Notes: generated from the sequence alone by a model not told the origin. A stretch of DNA of 64,000 nucleotides from Diplonema papillatum (GCA_030068145.1 JAPJBO010000166.1:186001-250000), one strand, 5' to 3'; positions 45,101 to 52,370 are shown, counted from the stretch's first letter. Translations and numbers: made by a program.

Positions 45101-45588
45101 TCCCCGCTTGATGGGTGGGTGCGGGTGGTCGACGGGTCTTCCCAGAGGCCTTGGAAGCGGACTTGGCCGTCTGCGTCCAAGCCGCGCTTATCGAAGCAAG
45201 ATGCGATGTCTTCGTACTTCGCGACGTTGTTGTACAGGGTCCACTCGACGCCGTTGAGGTGGACCTTCACTTTGGTGCCCTGCTTCGACGTGCTGCAGTG
45301 CCGGCCCCACCAGTGGAAAGCGACGAACCCGTCGGTTACCACGAGCGAGCTGTTCCGCGAGAAGTACCGAAGGTCTTTGAACATGAGCCGTCCCGACAAA
45401 GGTGAGAACGCGAGCGCGCGGACGGAGATGAACACAGTGTCGGACAAGAAGAACCGGGAGAGGCACTTCGTCAGTATCCAGCCGAGGGCCTGGTTCGAGT
45501 ACACGAGGTAGAACACGACAGTCACCGCCAGCAGCACCACCGCCAGGACGAACCCTATGTCGCCGGTCGTCGGCGTTATCTCGTCCAT
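15820..45588 (-). CDS. BLTP1: BLTP1/Csf1 (KIAA1109, Tweek) bridge-like lipid transfer protein, nine exons over 30 kb
   Basis: Exons 45588-44844, 43925-41789, 40554-39080, 38755-34193, 22619-19645, 18968-18855, about 18330-17996, 17422-17359 and 17094-15820 join at GT-AG junctions with matching phases (1, 2, 1, 1, 0, 0, 2, 0) into about 4,560 residues (human about 5,005, yeast Csf1 2,958). The N-terminus has one membrane helix and the family start; the C-terminus matches the FSA_C region. Family members are rods of repeating beta-groove modules that conduct phospholipids in bulk at ER contact sites and support phosphatidylethanolamine supply and GPI-anchor synthesis. Two points are uncertain: the exon 7 start (18330 keeps phase; AG at 18256 would too) and the exon 5 donor (19645 keeps phase with exon 6, although a better-looking GTATGT lies at 19619). 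Intron 4 holds 10.7 kb of nested transposons. Introns otherwise run from roughly 260 to 1,230 bases. Confidence 0.9.
17359..18968 (-). CDS. BLTP1: BLTP1 exons 6-8 (small exons)
   Basis: Exon 6 (18968-18855, 38 codons) reads VHFDVDNFRLSHTDSS...ILADRVSTF with acceptor CACTCAG and donor TTT|GTGAGT. Exon 7 (about 18330-17996) carries MDIRSVEVGVRLLSFESHG and VVTLVIPPLEVELREMYKPL. Exon 8 (17422-17359, 64 bases) reads LFNAKDRQKAAGAIVVKDIYR and is supported because it is the only piece found that restores phase between exon 7 (phase 2) and exon 9 (phase 0). Exon 7's 5' boundary is the least certain in the gene: a different frame with a GTGAGC donor overlaps the same bases. Confidence 0.72.
19645..22619 (-). 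CDS. BLTP1: BLTP1 exon 5
   Basis: The acceptor is CAAACAG|GCCTTGCG at the far side of the nested transposon block; the joined reading is RMG|LALHDAWEL. It contains WGAVTFSVYAGNCDIEK, IGSFKVRNTSLMIPFGGKA and RTKFFVREITIRGRARVTSG, repeating beta patterns typical of the groove. A Cys-rich stretch (CPPNCKVHHATPCLRCGED) is unusual and might bind metal. The donor is ambiguous: CAAGAC|GTAGAG keeps phase with exon 6, whereas GCCTCCT|GTATGT 25 bases later has a stronger consensus but breaks it. The first part of this exon is duplicated at 33651-33790. Confidence 0.83.
23009..23502. repeat. 494-bp direct repeat, copy 1
   Basis: It is nearly identical (I count two differences) to 23633-24126, 624 bases on. 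It starts at GGGGAAAATGTTTCTTGGG and ends at GGGCCGTATGGTAACGT. It lies inside the poly-G tract of the G-rich minisatellite element. No coding function is recognised. Confidence 0.9.
23633..24126. repeat. 494-bp direct repeat, copy 2
   Basis: This is the second copy of 23009-23502, separated from it by 130 unique bases. It is followed at once by a poly-G run (from 24133) and the minisatellite. The ends do not read TG...CA, so I do not call it an LTR pair; a recent local duplication is simpler. Confidence 0.9.
24170..24750. repeat. G-rich 21-base minisatellite, main array (about 27 units)
   Basis: The unit on the plus strand is AAAGTACTTTCCACCCCCCG plus a spacer of 0-1 A; units vary by length of the C run and by small swaps (GACAAATT, GGACAAAAAAA). 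Each unit carries a C5-C7 run and the self-complementary AAAGTACTTT. The array follows GTGATGTACTCAACACCCCC, the same junction as in the 137-bp insertion at 15372-15508. Stop-free frames on both strands are repeat artefacts. Confidence 0.9.
24751..25186. other. Unique segment between two minisatellites
   Basis: Single-copy-looking DNA inside the nested block. Frames on both strands extend into the flanking arrays and show no recognisable domain. I see nothing else in it. Confidence 0.4.
25187..25757. repeat. GCGGGT-type degenerate array, about 570 bases
   Basis: The array is built from short variants (GCGGGTTT, GGGTATGC, GGGTACGC, GGAACGGG) with GGG every 6-8 bases. It is strand-asymmetric (G on plus) and superficially telomere-like but too irregular for a functional telomere. 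All six frames stay open over most of it because of its composition. Confidence 0.85.
25797..25910. repeat. G-rich 21-base minisatellite, five-unit array
   Basis: Same unit as 24170-24750 (CTTTCCACCCCCCGAAAGTA). It is interrupted at its right end by the TIR element that begins at 25911. Confidence 0.85.
25911..26460. mobile_element. TIR element of about 550 bp with a short ORF
   Basis: The left end TTTTCACCGGCTGGATTTTT...GCCGCTGAACAGCT (25911-25952) is mirrored at 26419-26460 (…AGCTGTTCAGCGGC…AATCCAGCCGG). The arms extend about 50 bases with a few differences. It separates the minisatellite array 25797-25910 from 26610-26937, so it was probably inserted in a once continuous array. It contains the frame 26080-26304. 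Confidence 0.65.
26080..26304 (+). CDS. Short ORF in the TIR element, possible recombinase N-terminus fragment
   Basis: The 74 residues start MPKVKKEGVSDSS, acidic/Ser-rich, then RQRYTLVWRDFIDYIQVH. The latter pattern (R-Y-x3-W-x2-F) resembles the core-binding helix of tyrosine recombinases such as those of Cryptons, but no catalytic R-H-R-Y part is present. It may equally be an unrelated remnant. The stop follows shortly before the right TIR. Confidence 0.25.
   Translation: MPKVKKEGVSDSSPESSEGESSDSALPEKSRQRYTLVWRDFIDYIQVHCKYPKPLSGKPSKKQPTEAQYATFSE
26469..26600. repeat. Long interrupted hairpin, about 45-base arms
   Basis: ACCGGTCAAGGGGCCTTTTT...AAGTTTTTTTCAC (left) pairs with GTGAAAAAAACTT...AAAAAGGCCCC...ACCGGT (right). 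The centre GACTCGCCCTCGGGC/GCCCTCGGGCTCGTC is a second nested palindrome. It could be a fold-back MITE adjoining the TIR element. Confidence 0.7.
26610..26937. repeat. G-rich 21-base minisatellite with degenerate ATTTATACCCCC tail
   Basis: About twelve units of the 24170-24750 family with variants (GACAAAAATTT, GATAAGTAC), then three diverged units of ATTTATAC-type spacing (26878-26937). An inverted single unit follows at 26941-26965. Confidence 0.85.
27070..27728. repeat. Left inverted arm of the hAT transposon
   Basis: It is the inverted counterpart of 30266-30918. It carries an orphan plus-strand copy of the transposase N-terminus (from 27519, MTDAAFFIEAVADG...) and, at 27256-27380, a copy of transposase coding DNA otherwise found at 29108-29228. 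About 90 bases of the arm (27163-27254) recur just beyond its inner edge (27731-27822). Confidence 0.85.
27982..30476 (-). CDS. hAT superfamily transposase, reading frame changed twice
   Basis: The first segment (30476-30132) starts MTDAAFFIEAVADG; the second (to about 29640) holds LILDGTTLKHAMQMEVYVV; the third (29640-27982) holds CSDSGSN, the zinc/His motif CARVPDFSH, the SIRWLPKTFRLW block and the dimerisation block YNSNVAESFFSKAKQRV...NRPHLVVETLSNEL. These are the hAT order: first Asp, second Asp, C...H, RW, then the catalytic Glu with the C-terminal signature. The C-terminus is a long Ser tract and a basic tail. Moving between segments needs two frame changes (near 30150 and 29640), either decay or tiny introns; no convincing splice sites were found. 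Its product could act on the CAGNG-ended elements around it (inference). Confidence 0.72.
30266..30918. repeat. Right inverted arm of the hAT transposon, containing the transposase start
   Basis: It carries the leader and first codons of the transposase gene on the minus strand and mirrors 27070-27728. Its outer end is GCCATGCAGGAG plus twelve G, then T and a 17-C run that leads to the next element. Confidence 0.85.
30939..31996. mobile_element. TA-flanked element with TTTCCG subterminal repeats
   Basis: Ends read inwards are GGGCTATGTAGGATGGAAAC (left) and GGGCTAAGTTGGATGGAAAC (right), each next to a TA (30937-30938, 31997-31998). Both subterminal regions carry tandem TTTCCG (30960-30997 and 31918-31948, inverted). 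The 0.9-kb interior has only short frames. TA flanks suggest Tc1/mariner-type insertion; if the TA belongs to the terminus (TAGGGC...), a hAT-like reading is possible. Non-autonomous either way. Confidence 0.65.
31999..33234. mobile_element. TA-flanked element with GGGGGGGTCAAAAG ends
   Basis: Both ends read inwards GGGGGGGTCAAAAG, next to TA at 31997-31998 and 33235-33236. An inner inverted block (GGGTGGACACCGTTTGGTACC at 32174-32194 on plus, reversed at 33035-33057) supports one element. It shares its left TA with the right TA of the preceding element, so the two sit end to end. The interior has no recognised gene; frames there are short. Confidence 0.65.
33537..33650 (+). repeat. Family F dispersed repeat copy
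   Basis: GAAATGCGTAG, TTGGTTGTCGACA, GATGTAAAATCTAGAGCCGC and CATCAAATTTTAAGCA match 50293-50402 in the same order; a third partial copy is near 3600-3660 and the start recurs at 58007-58030. Confidence 0.6.
33651..33790 (-). pseudogene. Decayed partial copy of BLTP1 exon 5 inside intron 4
   Basis: 33651-33768 matches 22317-22437 of exon 5 at about 90% by eye. It then skips some 180 bases and continues with a copy of the exon 5 acceptor flank (33769-33787 against 22619-22638). Intron sequence beyond it (33985-34135) also has a counterpart (22667-22713 plus 33417-33535). This is a tandem duplication of exon start plus intron, older than the insertion of the outer transposon. Confidence 0.75.
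34193..38755 (-). CDS. BLTP1: BLTP1 exon 4, 4.6-kb central exon
   Basis: This is the largest exon (4,563 bases, 1,521 codons). It begins at TCACACAG|AAGGCGG and ends at CGCATGG|GTGTGC, which joins exon 5 in phase across the 11.6-kb intron 4. Low-complexity Ser/Pro/Gly segments alternate with beta-rich stretches (HLTLLQPLQSLITQRAACLV, YTLTTGRQPSTTRCLTIGAV, YNVSLTVDLARTEIHFPL), as in the long groove of this family. No catalytic motif is expected or seen. Plus-strand frames of 200-370 codons over this exon are shadows with poor composition. Confidence 0.85.
38935..39052 (+). repeat. Family B repeat within BLTP1 intron 3
   Basis: GACGGAGGCTGATACCGC, GAACTCATACGCCCGCCACT and CCTGTGTTTCGTGTGGGC follow the family order. 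It fills over a third of the 323-base intron and, as elsewhere, reads on the plus strand (antisense to the gene). Confidence 0.75.
39080..40554 (-). CDS. BLTP1: BLTP1 exon 3
   Basis: The exon opens at CGACACAG|GCCGAAG in phase with exon 2 (LAYR|PKKPDFG) and ends at GACG|GTGAGACG, phase 1. The first half looks like structured groove sequence (LSFHELNVETFACRNL, LRVDVGAVTGHLLISQV, VRLNRVDVNLKLDLGYI). The last third, rich in Gly, Pro and Ser (GDAGRGSYRRQGSGGRRAR), is probably a disordered loop outside the groove. The frame continues past the donor into a family B repeat in intron 3, which I exclude. The first 263 bases of the exon also exist as a decayed copy in intron 2. Confidence 0.85.
40638..40915 (+). 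repeat. Family A copy and intron sequence duplicated upstream of exon 3
   Basis: It starts with AGATCCAGGGTTTTAAAG then CTCCGGGTGACC and continues to GGGTGGCTTTCGGAAGATTC. The same string of landmarks occurs at 41246-41430. The portion GCGTATCGTATCTGCGGTAG also recurs at 60596-60615 after another family A copy. Confidence 0.7.
41000..41242 (-). pseudogene. Decayed partial copy of BLTP1 exon 3 inside intron 2
   Basis: It matches 40261-40523 (the first third of exon 3's start region) at about 88% by eye with several gaps, including loss of about 20 bases. It is followed by a copy of the intron 2 segment (41246-41430). Tandem duplication of exon start plus adjacent intron is the simplest origin. 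It contains frame disruptions and no acceptor pairing, so it is not an alternative exon. Confidence 0.8.
41789..43925 (-). CDS. BLTP1: BLTP1 exon 2: groove modules ending in an SH3-like segment
   Basis: Blocks aligned by eye with KIAA1109 include ELCYGPFVDLMRQRIQKAFLP (human YGPWADRQRDCLWKFFFP), VHMDYWYPPRFVFNSTHKC (human AFHINASYPRIW...) and TYFSDFAVDWSYP (human NFFTDLIQDWSSD). Together they identify the family. Near the exon end, about residues 918-955, QGDVVLVCGVADQWAYCKW followed by GKAVGWVNRRWLTPA has the spacing of a bacterial-type SH3 domain, which I do not know from this family. The donor is TACAG|GTAATTG (phase 2). The upstream acceptor CTAATAG lies in a family A repeat remnant. Confidence 0.88.
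44844..45588 (-). CDS. BLTP1: BLTP1 exon 1: membrane anchor and N-terminal module
   Basis: The exon starts at ATG 45588. Residues 11-30 (GFVLAVVLLAVTVVFYLVYS) are a single hydrophobic helix, followed by SNQALGWILTKCLSRFF and the block PLSGRLMFKDLRYFSRN...DGFVAFHWW, which lines up with human KIAA1109 (GKLMFRDVHY...DGWVIFRWW). This is the cap that anchors the lipid bridge in the ER. The donor ACAG|GTGTGCGC at 44843 leaves phase 1 and joins exon 2 to give FTG|VTARLVKYK. The open frame runs on to 44665 but is intronic beyond the donor. Upstream (45589-45700) I see no clear promoter motif. Confidence 0.88.
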
Positions 45589-47054
45589 TGCTCCGGACGA
45601 GGAACGTCACCACGGTTCCCAAACAGACCCTCTTTCGTGTCCGCACGCTGCACTACAACCGGGCAACTCGACCTGCCGTGGGGTCCCCCCACGTCGACAG
45701 CCGGGAGCTGCCAAAGGAAGGGAGGAAGGACCCTTTTTTTGGCTCTCACCCAACGACAACGACAACGCGCACACCGTTCTTTCGATGGAACCGGAAACAG
45801 AAGGGCAGCCGATAAGAGATCGCCTGGTTGGGGGGAGGAGAGGGGAAAGAAGAGGGCGCACTACTTGACGCCCTAGCTTGCCTGATCAGCAAGAGGTGGC
45901 TAGGTAGGGCGCGGCAAGGGCGAGGCGAGACGCGGCAGGACGGTCGATGCAGAGGAGGTTGGTGAAAAGAGCGTTGCCGAAACAAGTGCAAGTTCTCACC
46001 GAACCCAGTCCGCCGGGGGGCAAACTGCCGAGAAAGGGGTGAGGGGGGAATCTTAGTTTAGTGTTTGGGCAGATTCTTGCCTCTCATGTATAGGGGGAAA
46101 ATCTTAGTTTCGTGTTCAGGGGGAGGGGGTGAGCCCCCTTGCCGCCGCCGACGCTGGGCTCGACACGTCTCCTGGCATGCAGAACGGAATCTTTACACGC
46201 GGAACTTCAAGAAATGCACTATTCTATTTTTCAAACGTTCGTTCTATGTTCGACTGTTTCTTGCTTGCAGCGAAGCCAGCTTTTTTTCCCCCCCTCCTTC
46301 TATGTCGTTGCGTTTCTATCTTTTGGCGAACAAAACGAAGAGGATACTCTTCTATTTCTTCGCTTTTCCCTTTCTTCTCTACCGAAAGGGGAGAAGACAA
46401 TCCCGCTTGTCCGACTCCCGAGAGCTTGCTACCGATCCCAGAAGGGAGAGTACAATCTACGAGAGAGGAGAGGGTGTGCCGCTCTTCTTCTCTTTCCTTT
46501 GTATTGGATCGGGAGGTCTCCTATCTTTGTGTTTAGTCTTTCCCCGCCGTCCTTTGAGACTGGTGGGTGTTTTCTCTTCTGGCAGGAAACGGGGGATAAC
46601 GTTTTCCTTTTTCCCCCTCCCCCCTGTGTTGCGGTGTTTCGAGTGGGGTGTGTGCTGTGGACTTTTGCTCCAGATCCTGAGGCGGAACATTCGAAGCTAC
46701 TATGCTGGGCTGAATCTTGTATCAGGAGCAAGCCGGTTGCCTTGAAGGCGTGCCCTGCTGAACGGTATCATCTTCTGCAATGCAGAAGATGATACCGTAG
46801 GGCGAAGATTCGAATGAAGCTGCGGTCACGGGTCGCCTAACGCGCGGCGTACCTCCGGTTTGACGGAAAATGCCTACAGTGGCAAGCCACAGTGTTTCCC
46901 GTATGCTCTTGTTGGGTGCCACGCGCGTTGCTTTTTCCCTCTTCGAGTCAGACCGAGATACGTGGACCATCACCTCCAGAACAACCACTCCTATTTTCAA
47001 AAGAAAAGAGACGCCTGGGTGGCACCGTCAAGGGTGTTTGGGTGGGGCATTCGT
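45589..47054. other. Region upstream of BLTP1, no gene recognised
   Basis: It would hold the BLTP1 promoter. Pyrimidine-rich stretches (46260-46400) and a repeat pair AATCTTAGTTTAGTGTT / AATCTTAGTTTCGTGTT (46048, 46099) are visible; the motif recurs at 49027. Plus-strand frames over 46065-46792 overlap each other in all three phases and show no domain. Confidence 0.5.
46762..46798. repeat. Perfect 18-base inverted repeat, one-base centre
   Basis: ACGGTATCATCTTCTGCA, A, TGCAGAAGATGATACCGT. It is the most perfect palindrome found in the window; it would extrude as a cruciform or form a strong RNA hairpin. Confidence 0.9.
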
Positions 47055-47700
47055 GCACCGGCCGCGGCACTACACGAGTCGCACCAAGCGATTGAGCCCC
47101 TGCCTGCCGGTGGAAAGGAGCAAAGCCCGGTGGAAAAGAGCAGAGCCCCTTCGTTGACACTTCCATACCTGCCCTTGTCGGCACTACACGAGCCGCGGCA
47201 CTACACGAGCCGCACCAAGCGATTGAGACCCTGCCTGCCGGTGGAAAGGAGCAGAGCCCCTTCGTTGACACTTCCCATACTGCCCTTGTCGGCACTACAC
47301 GAGCCGCGGCACTACACGAGCCGCGGCACTACACGAGCCGCACCAAGCGATTGAGCCCCTGCCTGCCGGTGGAAAGGAGCAAAGCCCGGTGGAAAGGAGC
47401 AGAGCCCCTTCGTTGACACTTCCCATACCTGCCCTTGTCGGCACTACACGAGCCGCGGCACTACACGAGCCGCACCAAGCGATTGAGACCCTGCCTGCCG
47501 GTGGAAAGGAGCAGAGCCCCTTCGTTGACACTTCCCATACCTGCCCTTGTCGGCACTACACGAGCCGCGGCACTGCACGAGCCGCGGCACTACACGAGCC
47601 GCACCAAGCGATTGAGCCCCTGCCTGCCGGTGGAAAGGAGCAAAGCCCGGTGGAAAGGAGCAGAGCCCCTTCGTTGACACTTCCCATACCTGCCCTTGTG
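47055..47700. repeat. Satellite array with 261-base higher-order period
   Basis: The marker TCGTTGACAC recurs at 47151, 47262, 47410, 47522 and 47671, so spacings alternate 111, 148, 112, 149: two related units form a higher-order unit of about 261 bases. Inner modules are GGCACTACACGAGCCGC, CACCAAGCGATTGAG and GCCTGCCGGTGGAAAGGAGC. Frames through it are open on both strands by composition. Confidence 0.88.
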
Positions 47701-48016
47701 GCAGTGCTTGAACAACACGGAGAGACGGAGAGTCGCATCATGAGCGTGTTTTCCCTTGCACGCGGTCGCCTTTTTGCAGAGGTGTACACCACCATCACCT
47801 CAGGACCCTGGTCGATGGTTGCTCGCACGCAGTGGACCCATCGGTAAGTCCCTACCAGCTGTGCCTGACAAGTGCTCACTACGCGTAGCTCCCTCTCTAC
47901 CGGGAAAGAAAAAGCGGGAGAGCAAAAGAAAGAAACGGCGCGATGACAAACGAGAAAACAAAAGCGAAAAAAAGAAAAAAAATGTTTCCGAAACAGAGGG
48001 GGTACGGCCATGGATA

Positions 48017-48039
48017 GGGGGGGGGGGGGGGGGGGGGGG
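48017..48039. repeat. Poly-G tract, about 23 bases
   Basis: A G homopolymer like those bounding the nested elements in BLTP1 intron 4, here without a recognised element beside it. Confidence 0.8.
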
Positions 48040-48104
48040 AGATGGGGGGAGAAGGGGAAAGTCACTCCTCGCTCCAAAAAGGGGAGCGGCGACGATTGAA
48101 AGAA

Positions 48105-48330
48105 GACGGGATCCGAGGTCTAAAATTGGAACTGACTGGGAGAGCGTGAAAGGAGAAAAATCGAGTACAGAATATATTGTGTGCCCCCTCACCCCCAACC
48201 CCCCCCAATAAACGACGGGATCCGAGGTCTAAAATTGGAACTGACTGGGAGAGCGTGAAAGGAGAAAAATCGAGTACAGAATATATTGTGTGCCCCCTCA
48301 CCCCCAACCCCCCCCAATAAACGACGGGGT
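48105..48330. repeat. Tandem duplication, 110-base unit
   Basis: CGGGATCCGAGGTCTAAAAT begins at 48107 and 48217 and the start recurs at 48326. Each unit ends in CACCCCCAACCCCCCCC and AATAAACGA. Two near-identical copies plus a fragment. Confidence 0.85.
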
Positions 48331-48809
48331 CCGAGCCCCCTGCTTGTAGGCAGTGAGCGAATTTCCACATCACGGGCAAACCTTCCACGTCCAGAGAAAA
48401 TGGGCCCGCTTTCAGAGTTCGGGGTTCCTTGATTCTCTGGAATCGATTCCTGCTTGGTCGCGAATGGGAAGTGGCGGCGGGATTGCATCCGGAGAAGAAG
48501 GTAGACATCACATCCACTGTGGCGGGCATAGACCCATCGACGGTTAGTCCCCTGCCCGAGCCGAGAGAGTATCAATGAGTACTTGGTAGCCGTTCGCTTG
48601 TGGTTTCGACCACTACCGATGGACTCCGCGTACTGTTGGCCTTGTGCCGCAGCAGTGACGACTCTTCGTTTGGTAGCACGTACGATGCGCTCTTTGTGCT
48701 TACGTCGGTAGACATTGATAATTTGCCACAAAAGCAAGAGGGAGAGCGAAAGACAGAGCAAAAAATAGAATTTAGAAGGGGAGAGAGAAAGAAAAAGAAA
48801 GAGACGAGT

Positions 48810-48990
48810 CAGAGTGCAGGGACCATCTCTCTGGGGAGTATCCGGTCGCCTCACTACTGCCCCGTACTACTACTCGTACGTACGTCGCTACGTCGAGCGG
48901 CGCGAACTGCGGCCCTGTCACAGAGGATGACCGCGTCGATGGTGCCAGCCGGGGGCGTTCTGGCTGGAGGGCGAGACCGCCCGCCGGGGG
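48810..48990 (+). repeat. Dispersed repeat (family H), first copy
   Basis: AGAGTGCAGGGACCATCTCT, CTCACTAC, GTAC.TCGC and TCTGGCTGGAGGGCGAG match 60100-60300 in order, with about 70% similarity by eye. Confidence 0.5.
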
Positions 48991-49730
48991 AAAATGTTTC
49001 TTGGGTTTGAGGGAGGGGGGGGAAAACCTTAGTTTAATGTTTGGACAGAACTCGGCCTGCACGATTGATGCTAGCACCAAGTCTTCTTCCAAAAAGATGA
49101 CCCCCCCCCCGGTAGGAAAGAAACTTGAAAACGGGGCTTTGCCGGGAGGCTTTTCATGTTATTCTGCGGAAAGTAGGAAGTAGAAAAAGATGAACCGAGC
49201 GCGAAGATAAGCCGCCAAGAATTACGAAAGAAAAACGAGCGTGGGAGGGGTTGCAAGAAACGTGCTTGGATTGGTGCGTGTTCGACGCGCGTGTGTGCCG
49301 CCATCGTTGTGTCAGCCCTTCAGGCAGACCAACTCTCATTCTGCAAACTGTTTCTTCCTAGAACATTTTGCATTTTTTTCTTCCGTGTGAAAATGCACAC
49401 GTGCAAAAGGAAAAAGGAACAGGAACAGGACCTTTAAAACAAAAAATAAAGGGGAGGGCCCTCTCAGGGGGAGAAAAGAAAAAGAAAAGCTGAATCGAGC
49501 AACTTCTGTCGGTAGAGGAAACCCTGCCTGAAGGAACCAACCACCTGGGCTAGTCTGATGCTGTCGTCGGGGGACGGGGGAGGAAACTGGACGAGAAAGA
49601 CGCTTCTTTTTTTGTTCTTCTTTCTTTTTTGTATTTTCGAGCAGGTTCTTTTTTCTGTCTTTTGGAGGTCGAATGGACGACTGATGGAAGGAAGATTGGA
49701 CGCCTTGTGTGGTAGGGCTCTCGAGGTGGG

Positions 49731-49982
49731 CACGGTGAGGTCCAGCCTCAGAAGCTGCAGTTAAAGAGGTGTGTCCGCGTCACACCCGAAAAGCGGGTAT
49801 GCTACGGTCAAAACCCACACCCGAAAAGCGGGTGTGCTACAGTCAAACGCGTGTAGATCCACACCCGAAAAGCGGGTGTGCTACAGTCAAACGCGTGTAG
49901 ATCCACACCCGAAAAGCGGGTGTGACACCCGCTTTTTTGACTCCACCTTCAACTCCAGCTTCTGAGGCTGGGCCCCACCGTG
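49731..49982. mobile_element. 252-bp MITE with 32-base TIRs and an internal hairpin array
   Basis: CACGGTGAGGTCCAGCCTCA...CTGCAGTT (49731-49762) is mirrored by AACTCCAGCTTCTGAGGCTG...CACCGTG (49951-49982). Inside are four to five tandem units of ACACCCGAAAAGCGGGTGT, each a small hairpin, with linker GCTACAGTCAAACGCGTG. No target duplication can be fixed. Confidence 0.72.
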
Positions 49983-50165
49983 TGGCATGCGGCGACGCCA
50001 AAGAAACACCACCCCCCCGGGGCTTCTGCGTCCGTCTCGACCCTGAACTCAGCATCGAGGGAGGAAGAAGCGCAGACGGGTTCATGCTGGTGACAGCATT
50101 CTTCTTTACCTAGCCCTCTCCCCAAGGTTTCACCACCCGCGAGTCAAATCGGCCGTCGGTCTCAG

Positions 50166-50190
50166 AGTGAAAGTTCGCTTGAGACATCGT
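50166..50190 (+). repeat. Family A fragment
   Basis: AGAGTGAAAGTTCGCTTGAGA only; the CTCCGGGTGACC half is missing. Confidence 0.5.
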
Positions 50191-50292
50191 GAAAAGGACT
50201 AGTAAAATCACGTGAAATGACTAGCGAAAGCACGTGAAAGGACTAGAACGCAATATATGATCTGCGCGACGGCAGGAACTAAATGCAAAAGG

Positions 50293-50402
50293 AATGCGTA
50301 GTTTTGTTTTATTCTTTTACTTGTTAGTTGTCGACAACTTCTTTGTATTGAGATGTCATTCAGATGTAAATCCAAAGCCGCCCACGTCAAATTTTGTTAA
50401 GC
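50293..50402 (+). repeat. Family F dispersed repeat copy
   Basis: It matches 33537-33650: GGAATGCGTAGTTTTG, GTTGTCGACAAC, CAGATGTAAATCCAAAGCCG, CGTCAAATTTTGTTAAGCA. Confidence 0.6.
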
Positions 50403-50512
50403 ATTGAGTTCTTTTAAGTACATGAACCACATGGATTAGCATGCACTGTTAAGCAGCGGCTTGCCGTGACACTTATGATCAAAGTAAGTAGGAAAGGAGA
50501 AAATGTTTCTAA

Positions 50513-50731
50513 AAAATACTCGAGGGGCTGCCTTGTGCTTACTTCGAAGGAGGCTAGAGGGGGAGAAACAATACAACTACAAAATGGGTCTTTTTTGTTG
50601 AACGCTTACGCCCGCCACTGAACCCAGATTCACCTGTGTTTCGTGTGGGCTACAGCACATTTACTCCTTTGATGTTTTGCAGCTGGCAGCCTCCTCAAGT
50701 ATTTCCTACAAAGCAGGTGCTTATACGAAAA
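50513..50731 (+). repeat. Family B repeat, full-length copy
   Basis: The copy runs from AATACTCGAGGGGCTGCC to CAAAGCAGGTGCTTATAC with all landmarks intact; with 14250-14458 and 59237-59455 it defines a length of about 210-220 bases. Confidence 0.8.
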
Positions 50732-52147
50732 GAAAAGGGGCAGGGAAACAAAAGCTCGCCACTCGCACAACCACGCCTCATACAAAACTAATGATGATGA
50801 TATATGATAGGTAAACTTCCCTTATATCCCACCCTAAACAAATTTTGTGCCCTTATACCCCAGATGATGAGAGAGCTTTTTACCGCATTCAGGCGTACGT
50901 TAAACCATAGCCATAGTTTGCGGCGACGAGCTTCTCGTGTCCTGCGACATTTCATCTTGGAAAGAGAAAAAAAGACGAGAAGGGAGAAGAATCGAAAGCG
51001 AAGACGTACGTGACAGAACGAATTGTCGGTGCCGGTGGCACATGGCAGAAAGCAGAAGAAGAGAGAAAGAGAGGGAGATAGCTGCGCCTTAAGCAGTCCC
51101 GTGGTCTCTCCCCCGCTCACTGAAGGCCTAATGGCCGTTGCTATGCACTTTGAGCCGGTCCACCCCCGGCTGATAGACTGTGACTAACTATACTCGCCTA
51201 TGATGGCCTACGAAGCCTATGATGGACTGGAGATGACTGTGAAGTGTGGTACTCGTTTGCATGCAAATGACTCCCCACTAACGCAACAAGAAGACGATAG
51301 ACTGTGATAAACTGTGATAGTTTGGGTTAGAATGCAAAGAACCTGTAGCGAGAATCTGCATCGCCGGCGGCGCGGTTATCTCTTTGTGTCGCGCTTTCGC
51401 CTCTATAGCTCGTCTTGATCGTGACAGCAGCAGTTGAGGTTGGATTGCATAATATCTGTAGCGACGGCCACTGGATGACTACCTCTTCGATCGAATCGTG
51501 TCGTGCACAGCAGCGGGCAGTTCGATGCACTTCCAGGGGATTGGGGTGGACTGGCTCAGCACTGCCCTTTCTCGAGAGACGGGGGAGCGGGCGCTTTGAC
51601 CAGTTCGGAGCCCTCTCGTGTAAGCCACCCTGCATGCTTTTGCAAGTCTGGGTAAATGTCTTTCGGAAGGCACGCGGCGTGGGCCACCAGTCGTAATAGA
51701 GACTCTCTGGACCAGGGGCGCTGCCGCTAGGCGTTCGGAAGAACAACTGGGACCCTGGAGTACTACGCCCAAATTAACCTGTGTTTCGTGTGGGCTACGG
51801 CACAGCTTCTGAGACTGTTTCGAGGTTTTTAAGGATCCGCGTTTTGTGCCTGCGAAGGCTTCTTCTCTTTGAATATTTGCAACTGGTGGCTTTCGAGTAC
51901 TTCCAACAAAGCAGGTGCTTATTCAAAAAGAAATATAAAGAAAAACGCGCGTGGCTGCGCTCTTTTTCACTTGGGGAGCGCAAGTGTGAACTGCTTTGAG
52001 GCGAGAGCAAGGTCCCTATTCTTGTTCTTTTGTTTTTGGTTGGCTCTCTCGCGAATGGGCTGGGCGAGGATTTCATGAGGAATGCGCTGCAGGTTCACAA
52101 CCCAGTGAGCTGGTAAAGCTTGCAATTCGAGAGGTGACCCGAGAATC

Positions 52148-52370
52148 AACGAAACACTCGAGGAGCTGCCTTCTGCTTGTGTCGAAGGAGGCTAGCGGGG
52201 AAGAAATGCGTAGGTTTGTTGTGAAACAATACAGGGTCTAGCGCTTACGCACGCCACTAACCCAGATGCCTGTGTTTCGTGGGGTCCCGCACATTTACCT
52301 CCTTTGAGATTTCGCAACTGGCAGCCTCCTCAAGTGTTTCCTACAAAGCAGGTGCTTAATACAAAAGAAA
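52148..52370 (+). repeat. Family B repeat copy
   Basis: AACACTCGAGGAGCTGCC to CAAAGCAGGTGCTTAATAC. A partial copy (51771-51936) precedes it in the same orientation. Confidence 0.75.

Noticed and set aside
45589-46000. Dinoflagellate-type spliced-leader relic upstream of BLTP1
   Set aside because: No TTTTGGCTCAAG-like string was found upstream of the four genes, so co-directional genes alone do not support that lineage.
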